A stretch of 6,365 bases of DNA from Campylobacteraceae bacterium (GCA_027056615.1 JALUKJ010000441.1:1-6365); one strand, 5' to 3'. Numbered from the stretch's first letter, positions 1 through 6,346 are shown. Numbers and translations: made by a program. The notes: generated from the letters alone by a model not told the origin.

Positions 1-15
1 TTTTTCAAATATTTT

Positions 16-20
16 AGGAG
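16..20 (+). promoter_or_regulatory. Ribosome binding site supporting the GTG start of ftsK
   Basis: AGGAG sits five bases before the GTG at 26-28 and is the only reason to prefer this start. No ATG lies upstream in frame within the window, but no in-frame stop lies there either. If ftsK begins further left, these bases would simply encode part of the first membrane helix. Confidence 0.5.
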
Positions 21-25
21 TTTTA

Positions 26-2329
26 GTGCATATTTTTATACTAATATTTATGATAATCTTCATATATGGGTCATTTTCTACTATTTTTCATTCAACGGAG
101 ATGGTCGGTAAAATAGGTCAAAGTTTTGGGGAAGGGAATATTGAACTCTTTGGTTACTTAGCTTATCTAAATCTGCTTATGTTGCTTTTCCCTTTATATA
201 AAATTTATAAAGATGAAAGTTTGTTGAAAGATATAGAGTTTCATACAGGTTGTATGCTTCTGTTTGTATCGGCTATTTTATTTCAGGCTTTGGTGGTTGA
301 TATCTACAAAAGTGGGTCTATTTCATTAAGTTTGTATGATTTTTTAAATCCTTATATAGGTAAGGCTGGAATGTGGCTTTTATGGCTTTTATCAATTTTG
401 GTGGCTTTGGTGTTGATATTGAATGATATTCCCGATGTAAAACAGGGTATGAAAGTTGTTATGAAATATATTGACGTTTTTATAGAAAAAAGCAAACTGT
501 TTTTGAATAAAATTGAAAATCCATTTTTTGATAAACAGAGTACAGAGAGTATGACAACTATTGTTGCACAGAGACGAGCAAGAAAAACACCTACTATAAA
601 TAAAACTAAAACAGTAGAGCAAAAAACACCTAAAAAAATTTTACACAAGAAAAAAACTCTTAAGAAGAAAAAAATTCTTCAAGACAAAGCAATGCTTGAA
701 GAGCGTCCTATTGAAGAGATAGGTAATTTAACTATTGAGTCACTACAACAACACTCTATGTTGGAAGAAGAACCTAAAGTTGAAGAACTATTGACCATTG
801 AACCTATTATAGAAAAAAATAGTTCAAAAAAGCCTAAGAGTAAAACTAAAACCAAAACAAAAATTATTGATGAGTTAGAAGAGAATCGTACATTAATGGA
901 GCAACTTGAAAAAGGTGAATTTAAAGAGCCGGAAGATTTTATCTTACCATATTTAGAGTTTTTAGAGGAAGCACCAAAGTTTTCTATAAAAGTTGATGAA
1001 GAGGAGATTGACCGTAAGGTACATGAACTTCTCAATAAATTGGGGCAGTTTAAGATTACAGGTGAAGTAATGGATATCTACTCTGGTCCTTTGGTTACTA
1101 CTTTTGAATTTAAACCAGCAGCCAATGTTAAAGTCTCTAAAATTTTAAATTTACAAGATGACCTTGCCATGGCATTAAGAGCTGAGACGATTCGTATTCA
1201 AGCTCCTATTCCAGGGAAAAATGTAGTAGGGATTGAGATTCCAAATGATAGTTTTGATACCATCTATCTACGTGATATTTTAGAGAGTGAACTCTTTCAA
1301 ACCTCTAAGTCACCACTTACTATTGCAATGGGTAAAGATATTGTAGGAAATCCTTTTGTTACTGACCTTAAAAAGTTACCTCACTTACTTATTGCAGGAA
1401 CAACAGGTTCAGGTAAATCAGTAGGAATTAATGCAATGATTTTATCATTACTATATAGAAATGACCCCGATTCGCTAAAACTTATGCTTATTGACCCTAA
1501 GATGTTGGAGTTTTCTATCTACAATGATATTCCACACCTTATTACTCCTGTTATTACCGATTCGGCAAAAGCTATTGCAGCGTTAGCTAATATGGTAGGT
1601 GAGATGGAGCGTCGTTATAAAATGATGGCAGAGAGTCGTACTAAAAATATAGATAACTATAATGAAAAGGCAAAAAAGAAGGGTATTGAGTCTATGCCAT
1701 TTATTGTAGTTATTATTGATGAATTAGCAGACCTTATGATGAATGGTGGAAAAGATGTTGAATACTCCATTGCAAGATTGGCACAGATGGCAAGAGCTTC
1801 AGGTATTCACCTTATTGTTGCTACACAGAGACCAAGTGTAGATGTTGTAACAGGGCTTATTAAGGCTAATTTACCCTCAAGACTCTCCTATAGAGTAGGG
1901 CAACGAATTGATTCAAAAGTTATTTTAGATGCACTTGGAGCAGACTCTTTACTTGGAAGAGGGGATGCTCTCTTTACTCCTCCAGGAACTAATGGATTAG
2001 TTAGAATACACGCCCCATGGAATTCAGAAGATGAGATTGAGGAGATTGTAGAGTTTTTAAAAGAGCAAAGGACTCCTGACTATGATGAACGCTATTTGTT
2101 GCAAGATAGCTCTGATACAAAGGCTGGTGTTGGAGTACAAGGTGATTTAGATGAACTCTATGAGGAGGCAAAACAGATTATATTAAATGACCAAAAGACA
2201 TCTATCTCATATCTTCAACGTAAGTTACAAATTGGATATAACCGTTCGGCTAATATTATTGAACAGCTTCAAGAGATGGGGGTTCTCTCAGCTCCTAACA
2301 ATAAGGGGCAGAGAGAGATTTTGCTTTAG
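26..2329 (+). CDS. ftsK: DNA translocase FtsK
   Basis: FtsK is a hexameric, septum-anchored ATPase that pumps chromosomal DNA towards the dif site at division and activates Xer recombination there. The 767 residues show the full family layout. Four hydrophobic segments lie at about residues 2-21, 41-61, 73-94 and 112-132. A Lys/Glu-rich linker covers about 135-320, followed by the alpha domain from about 325. The RecA-like motor has Walker A GTTGSGKS at 458-465, Walker B IIDELADLM with D565/E566, and ATQRPS at 599-604. A gamma winged helix occupies about 706-767 and contains the conserved IGYNRSANIIEQ stretch that reads polar DNA motifs. The linker is short compared with enterobacterial FtsK, as is common outside the Gammaproteobacteria. 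The chosen start is GTG at 26 with AGGAG five bases upstream. The frame stays open to the left edge, so a start outside the window is possible. The family call is very secure; the start is not. Confidence 0.97.
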   Translation: MHIFILIFMIIFIYGSFSTIFHSTEMVGKIGQSFGEGNIELFGYLAYLNLLMLLFPLYKIYKDESLLKDIEFHTGCMLLFVSAILFQALVVDIYKSGSISLSLYDFLNPYIGKAGMWLLWLLSILVALVLILNDIPDVKQGMKVVMKYIDVFIEKSKLFLNKIENPFFDKQSTESMTTIVAQRRARKTPTINKTKTVEQKTPKKILHKKKTLKKKKILQDKAMLEERPIEEIGNLTIESLQQHSMLEEEPKVEELLTIEPIIEKNSSKKPKSKTKTKTKIIDELEENRTLMEQLEKGEFKEPEDFILPYLEFLEEAPKFSIKVDEEEIDRKVHELLNKLGQFKITGEVMDIYSGPLVTTFEFKPAANVKVSKILNLQDDLAMALRAETIRIQAPIPGKNVVGIEIPNDSFDTIYLRDILESELFQTSKSPLTIAMGKDIVGNPFVTDLKKLPHLLIAGTTGSGKSVGINAMILSLLYRNDPDSLKLMLIDPKMLEFSIYNDIPHLITPVITDSAKAIAALANMVGEMERRYKMMAESRTKNIDNYNEKAKKKGIESMPFIVVIIDELADLMMNGGKDVEYSIARLAQMARASGIHLIVATQRPSVDVVTGLIKANLPSRLSYRVGQRIDSKVILDALGADSLLGRGDALFTPPGTNGLVRIHAPWNSEDEIEEIVEFLKEQRTPDYDERYLLQDSSDTKAGVGVQGDLDELYEEAKQIILNDQKTSISYLQRKLQIGYNRSANIIEQLQEMGVLSAPNNKGQREILL

Positions 2330-2330
2330 T

Positions 2331-2358
2331 GCTAAAATATTGTAGGTTCGATTTTAGC
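2331..2358. terminator. Inverted repeat between convergent ftsK and symporter genes, possible bidirectional terminator
   Basis: GCTAAAAT at 2331-2338 and ATTTTAGC at 2351-2358 form a perfect 8-bp stem with a 12-base loop. The structure fills the whole gap between the ftsK stop codon and the symporter stop codon, which begins at the next base. The stem is AT-rich and neither side has a long T tract, so it is a weak intrinsic terminator at best. Its position between two convergent 3' ends is the main argument for the call. Confidence 0.4.
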
Positions 2359-3579
2359 TTATGAATTAGTAGGATTACTTTCTTTCTTCTTTGTCAAAAC
2401 ATCTACAATCTTTGTAACAACCAAATCAGAAGTGACATTAAGTGACGTTCGAGCCATATCTAAGATTCTGTCAACTGCTACAATAATTGCCAAATACTCC
2501 ACAGGCAATCCAACCTGATTTAAAATAACTACCATCATAACCAGTGAAGCAGAGGGAAGTGCAGCTACACCAACAGAGAGGGCTACTACGGTAAGTCCTA
2601 AAATAAGTTGGTCTCCAAAACTCATGCTTAATCCTGCTAAATTAGCAATATAGAGTACAGCAATGGTTAAATAAGCTGCTGTTCCATCCATAGAAACTGT
2701 TGCCCCAAGTGGTAAAACAAACCCTGCTGAGTCTTTAGAAACTCCACCTTTTTCTTGAACAACTCTTAAACTTACAGGTAAAGTTGCTGCTGATGAAGCT
2801 GTTGAAAATGCCATAATAGTTGACTCTTTAACAGCATTCATATATTTGTATGGGTTGATTTTTGCAAAGAAGCTAAGAACTAAAGGTAGAGTTACGATGC
2901 CATGTAAAATAATAACAGCTAAAACCACTAAAACATATTCCCATAGACTTAATATAACATCAATCCCTTGTTTAGCAATAATATAAGCAATAAGAGAAAA
3001 GACACCAATAGGAGTTAAGTTAATAACCCATTTAGCAATATGAAACATAGCTTCATTGATAGAAGTAAAAAGGTCAAAAAGTACCTCTTGATGTTTTTTC
3101 TCTAGTTTAAATGAAGCCATGGCTAAAAAGATAGCAAATACAATTACCTGCATCATCTGTCCTGTTGCTAGTGAGTTAAAGACATTAGAGGGAATAAACG
3201 ACATAATCATATCATGAAAAGAGAATGGTTTTATGGTTGAAGCTTTTGCATACTCTAGTCCAGCAGAACTAACAGGCTCTCCAATAGGAAAGATATTCAT
3301 AACTATAATAGCAAGAAGAACGGATAGAGCTGTAGTTAAAAGGTAGAGTCCAATAGTCTTTAACCCAATCTGTTTAAGTTTTTCAACTGAACCCAGTCCT
3401 GTTAACGCTGTATAGATTGAAGCAAATACCAATGGTACTACTAACATTTTTAGTAGTGCTACAAACATATCTCCAATAAGTTTTTGCTCTAGGGCAATTT
3501 GGGGTAGGGTAATTCCAAACAGTATTCCCAAAACAATTCCTAAAAGTACTTGTACATTAAGTGACTTTAAATAGTGCAT
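2359..3579 (-). CDS. Dicarboxylate/amino acid:cation symporter (DAACS family, glutamate/aspartate type)
   Basis: This is an inner-membrane secondary transporter of the GltPh/EAAT fold that probably imports acidic amino acids with sodium or protons. Its 406 residues match the family length. The landmarks fall in order: Y79-T82-T83 in TM3, the serine-rich re-entrant hairpin HP1 (STASS, 259-263) followed by TLPVS, SMDGT at 296-300 in TM7, the HP2 tip ALPSAS at 340-345, and the TM8 block D370, D374, R377, T378, N381, D385. The TM8 residues keep the exact spacing of GltPh D390/D394/R397/T398/N401/D405. The arginine argues for an acidic substrate. The aspartate at D374, which from memory is absent in C4-dicarboxylate DctA proteins, argues for an amino acid. 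The Asn of the usual NMDGT motif is Ser here. The ATG is preceded by AAAAAAGG with six bases of spacing. The gene appears monocistronic. The family is certain; the exact substrate is inferred. Confidence 0.93.
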   Translation of the reverse strand: MHYLKSLNVQVLLGIVLGILFGITLPQIALEQKLIGDMFVALLKMLVVPLVFASIYTALTGLGSVEKLKQIGLKTIGLYLLTTALSVLLAIIVMNIFPIGEPVSSAGLEYAKASTIKPFSFHDMIMSFIPSNVFNSLATGQMMQVIVFAIFLAMASFKLEKKHQEVLFDLFTSINEAMFHIAKWVINLTPIGVFSLIAYIIAKQGIDVILSLWEYVLVVLAVIILHGIVTLPLVLSFFAKINPYKYMNAVKESTIMAFSTASSAATLPVSLRVVQEKGGVSKDSAGFVLPLGATVSMDGTAAYLTIAVLYIANLAGLSMSFGDQLILGLTVVALSVGVAALPSASLVMMVVILNQVGLPVEYLAIIVAVDRILDMARTSLNVTSDLVVTKIVDVLTKKKESNPTNS

Positions 3580-3611
3580 ATATAACCTTTTTTATATTTT
3601 TTTAATAGGCA

Positions 3612-3639
3612 ATAGTAGCAGAATCTTTATTTATATCAA
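3612..3639 (-). promoter_or_regulatory. Sigma70-type promoter for the amino-acid symporter
   Basis: Read on the minus strand, a TTGATA -35 element (3634-3639) is followed after 16 bases by a TACTAT -10 element (3612-3617). Transcription would begin near 3605 and give a leader of about 25 bases that includes the AAGG ribosome binding site at 3586-3590. The two hexamers and their spacing agree well with consensus, but the region is AT-rich enough for chance matches. Confidence 0.5.
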
Positions 3640-3670
3640 ATATTTCAACTTAGATAAATCAAAAATAGAT

Positions 3671-3676
3671 TAAAAT
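3671..3676 (+). promoter_or_regulatory. Possible -10 element for the L,D-transpeptidase gene
   Basis: TAAAAT differs from TATAAT at one base and lies 62 bases before the start codon. No convincing -35 element precedes it; T-rich sequence is often enough in Campylobacterota. A second TAAAAT at 3716-3721 is closer to the gene, but it would start transcription at or inside the ribosome binding site, so it is less likely. This is a weak call in sequence of very low complexity. Confidence 0.22.
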
Positions 3677-3725
3677 TTAAAAACTTAAAGTAATTTAAAA
3701 AAAATAATTTAATAATAAAATTTAA
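3674..3725. repeat. Cluster of AATTTAA heptamers in the divergent intergenic region
   Basis: AATTTAA occurs at 3674-3680, 3692-3698, 3706-3712 and 3719-3725, with a near copy AACTTAA at 3682-3688. The copies lie directly upstream of the L,D-transpeptidase gene. They could be a regulator or nucleoid-protein site, or simply low-complexity, curved AT-rich DNA; the spacing is irregular. Confidence 0.3.
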
Positions 3726-3738
3726 AGAAGAATATATC

Positions 3739-4377
3739 ATGAATATTAAAATAATAATTTTTATACTAATTTTGCTATTTTCAGCCCTAAATGCTAAAAG
3801 TTGTTATGCTGATTGGCACTATGGTTACTATGTGACCAAATCACATCTACAATATGTATTTAAAAAAGTGAAATATACAAGTGATGTTAGTCAAAAAGCA
3901 TTGGCAAAAACATTTAATTACTATGAGCATAATAGATACAAAAAACATCTATCTCGTGACTTTATTGCTATTGCAGACTATACAAAAGTATCTACCCAAA
4001 AACGTCTCTATATTATTAATCTTCATAGTGGTAAAGTATTACAATATTTTGTTGCACATGGTAAAAATTCTGGTGCAAAAGGTGGACGTGTTTGGCGTTC
4101 TAGTAATGTTTATGGTACAAATATGACACCTTATGGTTTTTTTAGAGTGGGTATTAAAGAGGGGCTAACGGTACAAAATAGACATGAGTATCTTCCTATT
4201 GAAGGACTAGAGTGGAAAAATAGAAATGCAAAGCAGAGAGAAATTTTATTACATACAGCCCCTTATGTTGCTTGGTCAGGACGAAGCAATGGCTGTTTTG
4301 CTATTTTACCACAAGATAGATGGCAGGTATTTTCTCGTTTGAAGTCAGCACTTTTATACTCGTATACAGGGCGTTAG
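3739..4377 (+). CDS. Murein L,D-transpeptidase catalytic domain family protein (YkuD_2-like)
   Basis: This is an exported protein predicted to act on peptidoglycan through a catalytic cysteine. L,D-transpeptidase-fold enzymes cross-link stem peptides, attach proteins or trim peptides. The N-terminus is a typical signal peptide: a lysine at position 4, a hydrophobic run at about 5-16, and possible cleavage after A19 or A24. No proper lipobox surrounds C22. The catalytic half contains YFVAHGKNSG at 103-112, PYGFFRVG at 131-138, and the signature H172 followed by GRSNGC at 181-186, with C186 as the expected nucleophile. This fits the family later termed YkuD_2 rather than classical YkuD, and 212 residues is a normal length for it. 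The ATG at 3739 has AAGAAG eight bases upstream. The gene appears monocistronic. Its stop codon overlaps that of the opposing gene. It could be a carboxypeptidase instead of a transpeptidase; sequence alone does not decide. Confidence 0.85.
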   Translation: MNIKIIIFILILLFSALNAKSCYADWHYGYYVTKSHLQYVFKKVKYTSDVSQKALAKTFNYYEHNRYKKHLSRDFIAIADYTKVSTQKRLYIINLHSGKVLQYFVAHGKNSGAKGGRVWRSSNVYGTNMTPYGFFRVGIKEGLTVQNRHEYLPIEGLEWKNRNAKQREILLHTAPYVAWSGRSNGCFAILPQDRWQVFSRLKSALLYSYTGR

Positions 4378-4700
4378 GCTACCCAAACTCTCCACTTTTC
4401 CTCTTTAAAAAGAGCTTTAGCTTTAGAGCAGAGTGGGGCTTGAATATAGATATATTTTTTTTTGATTTTACTTTCATTGTAAGTTTCTAATTTCTTATGA
4501 AACTCCATTAACTCTACTGCCTCTTTACGTAAAATTCGACTCTTTTTAGCTACATGAATAATACAAGCATAGTAACTATCTAAATCAACACCCAAATAAA
4601 CATCTATCTTTTTACGAGAGCCAAGTTTTTTAACCTCAATGGTTTTGAGTGATTTAAAAATCAATTTTTTCTTTTGAAGTATCTCTACTATGGTCTTCAT
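4374..4700 (-). CDS. Hypothetical protein, 108 residues, third gene of the YfgM/BamB-like unit
   Basis: I do not recognise this family. The protein is basic and soluble, with no signal peptide and no membrane segment, so it is probably cytoplasmic. It looks like a mixed alpha/beta fold: a lysine-rich N-terminus, strands around residues 32-38 (IDVYLGV) and 43-50 (YYACIIHV), a charged helix at about 54-72, then YIYIQAPL (83-90), a short helix (CSKAKALFKE, 91-100) and a final WRVWV strand. It starts four bases after the stop of the lipoprotein gene, so it is surely co-transcribed with it. No good ribosome binding site precedes the ATG (the upstream bases are nearly all A and T), which suggests translational coupling. 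Its last four bases overlap the end of the convergent L,D-transpeptidase gene. The sustained reading frame, the tight spacing and the structured-looking sequence support a real gene; its function is unknown. Confidence 0.72.
   Translation of the reverse strand: MKTIVEILQKKKLIFKSLKTIEVKKLGSRKKIDVYLGVDLDSYYACIIHVAKKSRILRKEAVELMEFHKKLETYNESKIKKKYIYIQAPLCSKAKALFKEEKWRVWVA
4390..4438 (+). other. Nested hairpin just past the L,D-transpeptidase stop codon
   Basis: In the plus-strand transcript, CTCCACTTT (4390-4398) can pair with AGAGTGGGG (4430-4438) using two G-U pairs. An inner stem CTCTTT/AAAGAG lies at 4401-4414 with a two-base loop. It lies inside the C-terminal codons of the opposing gene. 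It is the only candidate found for a 3' end structure of the L,D-transpeptidase mRNA, but no T tract follows immediately, so a terminator role is speculative. Confidence 0.2.
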
Positions 4701-4704
4701 TTTT

Positions 4705-5706
4705 TTATTTATAACTTAGTTTAGAAAGGTCTATAATCTCTCCATCATAATAGATTTTATCTCCTGATACAAATGTAAAGTTTTCAACTTTAGAGGTATT
4801 ATAGACTTTATATTTGCTCAAATTTCGATTAGCAACAATAAGATAACCTTGTCTCTCTAAACCATAAATTTTCTTTTTATCAACAGCAGATGTGGAGAAG
4901 TGTGCAAACTTAAATTTCTTTTCATTTATAACAGAGAGTGATTCATCAAGTTTAGCAATTTTCCCATCTTTTTGAAATACAAATACTTTGCCTCCATTGA
5001 TAATTACATCAGAAATCTCTTTGTCATACTCTTTTTTCCCCTTAGAGGAGAGTGAAATCATCTTATGTGGTGTTGCCGCAATAAGTGCATTGTTCAGTGT
5101 TCCTAAAAAGATAATATTGTTAAGTGATTTTTCTGTACTTACAAATATCTCTTTGGAAATCTTTCTTGTTGCTAAATCTAAAACGACAAGTTTTCCATCA
5201 AGTGTAGGTATAACAACTAGCTTATCTACAAGTAGTGGATTGGCAATTCTTCTGTCAATAGCATAGGCTTTATGGGCTTCATTATTATATACAATTCTTT
5301 TTTCTTTAAAGTCATAAATTCCATAGTTATTATTTTGTAAAACATAGACTAAATATTGACCAATAAGCGTTCCAGCTACTAGTGCTTGAGGAAATTTGGC
5401 TGAGGCAACTGTACCTTTTTGCGTAACAATATGACAGTTCCCTTGTAAGTCTGCTGTAATAGCTGCATTTCTATTGTTGTTAATAAAATAAAAACCTTTA
5501 TCAAGTTTTATCTTTATGGCTTGATTTTTGGTTAAGATTGTTCCACTTGCCAAGGTTGCACCATCGCGACTATAGTTAATGAGTTTATCACCCATGTTAG
5601 AAGCTGTAAGAGAACTTGTCTCTTTTGGTTCAAAGTACTGTTTTGAAGAACATCCAGCAAATAAAATAGTAGCAATGCTTGAAGCAAGTAGAATCTTTTT
5701 ATACAT
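4705..5706 (-). CDS. BamB-like beta-propeller lipoprotein
   Basis: The 333-residue product begins with a lipoprotein signal: KK at 3-4, a hydrophobic core, then LFAGC with C19 as the lipidated cysteine. Ser follows at +2, so by the enterobacterial rule it would go to the outer membrane. The rest is made of repeated beta-rich units of the PQQ/WD-like propeller type, seen at about residues 72-98, 118-141, 163-188, 207-230, 240-264, 279-303 and 312-331. The clearest blade is VVIPTLDGKLVVLDLATRKI at 164-183. There is no tryptophan, so it lacks the classic PQQ-binding Trp docking and is a structural propeller, not a quinoprotein. BamB of the outer-membrane assembly complex has this architecture and is encoded next to yfgM in enterobacteria, as here. 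The start codon shares one base with the stop of the upstream gene (TAATG), and AAAGGG lies just before it. The lipoprotein propeller call is secure; BamB function is inferred. Confidence 0.8.
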   Translation of the reverse strand: MYKKILLASSIATILFAGCSSKQYFEPKETSSLTASNMGDKLINYSRDGATLASGTILTKNQAIKIKLDKGFYFINNNRNAAITADLQGNCHIVTQKGTVASAKFPQALVAGTLIGQYLVYVLQNNNYGIYDFKEKRIVYNNEAHKAYAIDRRIANPLLVDKLVVIPTLDGKLVVLDLATRKISKEIFVSTEKSLNNIIFLGTLNNALIAATPHKMISLSSKGKKEYDKEISDVIINGGKVFVFQKDGKIAKLDESLSVINEKKFKFAHFSTSAVDKKKIYGLERQGYLIVANRNLSKYKVYNTSKVENFTFVSGDKIYYDGEIIDLSKLSYK

Positions 5707-6284
5707 TATTTCCCTTTGATGGTATAGTGTTTAATTGTTTTTGAGAAGCTATATACAGGTGAATCTTCTCCAATAAGTTCGAGTTCATCTTTTGCTTCAG
5801 AGATTTTTCCTGCTTTAATATAAAGTGAAGCATTATAAACTTTAGCAACATCATCATATAGTGTACTATCTGCTTGTTTACCCTCAATTACTGAAAGATG
5901 ATAATTAGAAATATCTGCAATAATAGGGTTTTTACTTGAACTTAAATTTTTAAGTTGTTCTGTATCAGCATATTTTAATGCCTCTTGGTAAGTAAAAAGC
6001 TCAAAAAGAGCAGGGTTATTGCTCTTTAACTCCTCTAATGCTTTTGAGTTGTTTTCATCTTTTTGTAGGGTTAAAAGTGCAATGTTGGCACTTTCTCGTT
6101 TACCTTGCTCAATGCTTTCCATAATAGCTGTACCTCCAAAATAGGCAACAGTCAAACCAACAACTGCAAAAAGTTTAAATTTATGTTTTTTATATAACTT
6201 CTCAATTTTAAAAGCAGATGCCAACATCTGCTCGTCATTACTTAATTCTTTTTTAACTTCATCAATAGTTTCTGAAATCTTCAA
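5706..6284 (-). CDS. YfgM-like single-pass membrane protein with TPR-like periplasmic domain
   Basis: The product has a short cytoplasmic N-terminus, one membrane segment (FKLFAVVGLTVAYFGGTAI) and a helical, alanine-rich C-terminal region with TPR-like helix pairs. This is the layout of YfgM/tetratricopeptide-like proteins, which in E. coli associate with the SecYEG translocon and periplasmic chaperones. The following gene encodes a BamB-like lipoprotein, the same order as yfgM-bamB. The chosen start is TTG at 6284-6282, which has GGAG (6292-6295) seven bases upstream and gives 192 residues starting MKISETIDEVKKEL, with the membrane segment at about 36-54. An ATG ten codons earlier (6314-6312) would give 202 residues. 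That ATG has no ribosome binding site and lies at or before the predicted transcription start. The helix pairs are degenerate, so the family call rests on topology plus context. Confidence 0.75.
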   Translation of the reverse strand: MKISETIDEVKKELSNDEQMLASAFKIEKLYKKHKFKLFAVVGLTVAYFGGTAIMESIEQGKRESANIALLTLQKDENNSKALEELKSNNPALFELFTYQEALKYADTEQLKNLSSSKNPIIADISNYHLSVIEGKQADSTLYDDVAKVYNASLYIKAGKISEAKDELELIGEDSPVYSFSKTIKHYTIKGK

Positions 6285-6291
6285 TTTATCG

Positions 6292-6295
6292 CTCC
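6292..6295 (-). promoter_or_regulatory. Ribosome binding site that decides a TTG start for the YfgM-like gene
   Basis: Read on the minus strand, GGAG is followed by seven bases and then TTG, an ideal spacing. The competing ATG upstream has only A/T-rich sequence before it, which is part of the -10 region. This site is the main evidence for the shorter protein. Confidence 0.6.
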
Positions 6296-6315
6296 GATAT
6301 TTTATAAATGGCATT

Positions 6316-6346
6316 ATTATATCTAAATAGTTTTACAATTTAACAA
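6316..6346 (-). promoter_or_regulatory. Promoter of the YfgM/BamB-like three-gene unit
   Basis: On the minus strand a perfect TATAAT (6316-6321) is preceded by TTTAGA. Possible -35 elements are TTAAAT at 6338-6343 (16-base spacer) or TTGTTA at 6341-6346 (19-base spacer). The -10 element is strong enough alone for Campylobacterota sigma70. Transcription would begin near 6309-6310, giving a leader of about 25 bases before the TTG start. No further promoter is apparent before the second and third genes, whose spacing indicates one transcript. Confidence 0.55.

Noticed and set aside
352..648. Open reading frames of 76-98 codons on the minus strand inside ftsK
   Set aside because: They lie opposite the well-supported ftsK frame over its membrane helices and linker. 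Their translations are low-complexity and hydrophobic with no recognisable domain.
679..1035. Serine-rich 118-codon frame antisense to the ftsK linker
   Set aside because: The serine runs simply mirror Lys/Glu-rich codons on the coding strand; no start signal or domain is seen.
3881..4126. 81-codon plus-strand frame within the L,D-transpeptidase gene
   Set aside because: It overlaps in another frame a gene with clear family motifs and is rich in Leu/Ile/Val, as expected of a shifted AT-rich frame.
4357..4367. Palindromic TATAC/GTATA near the end of the L,D-transpeptidase gene as a terminator for the opposing unit
   Set aside because: The stem is five AT-rich pairs with a two-base loop and has no T tract.
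4374..4700. The 108-residue protein as a PD-(D/E)xK-type nuclease
   Set aside because: Scattered acidic and lysine residues could be arranged to fit, but no proper ordered motif is visible, so I give no function.
4988..5266. 92-codon plus-strand frame opposite the propeller lipoprotein
   Set aside because: It is antisense to a gene with a lipobox and repeated blades, and has no ribosome binding site or recognisable motif.
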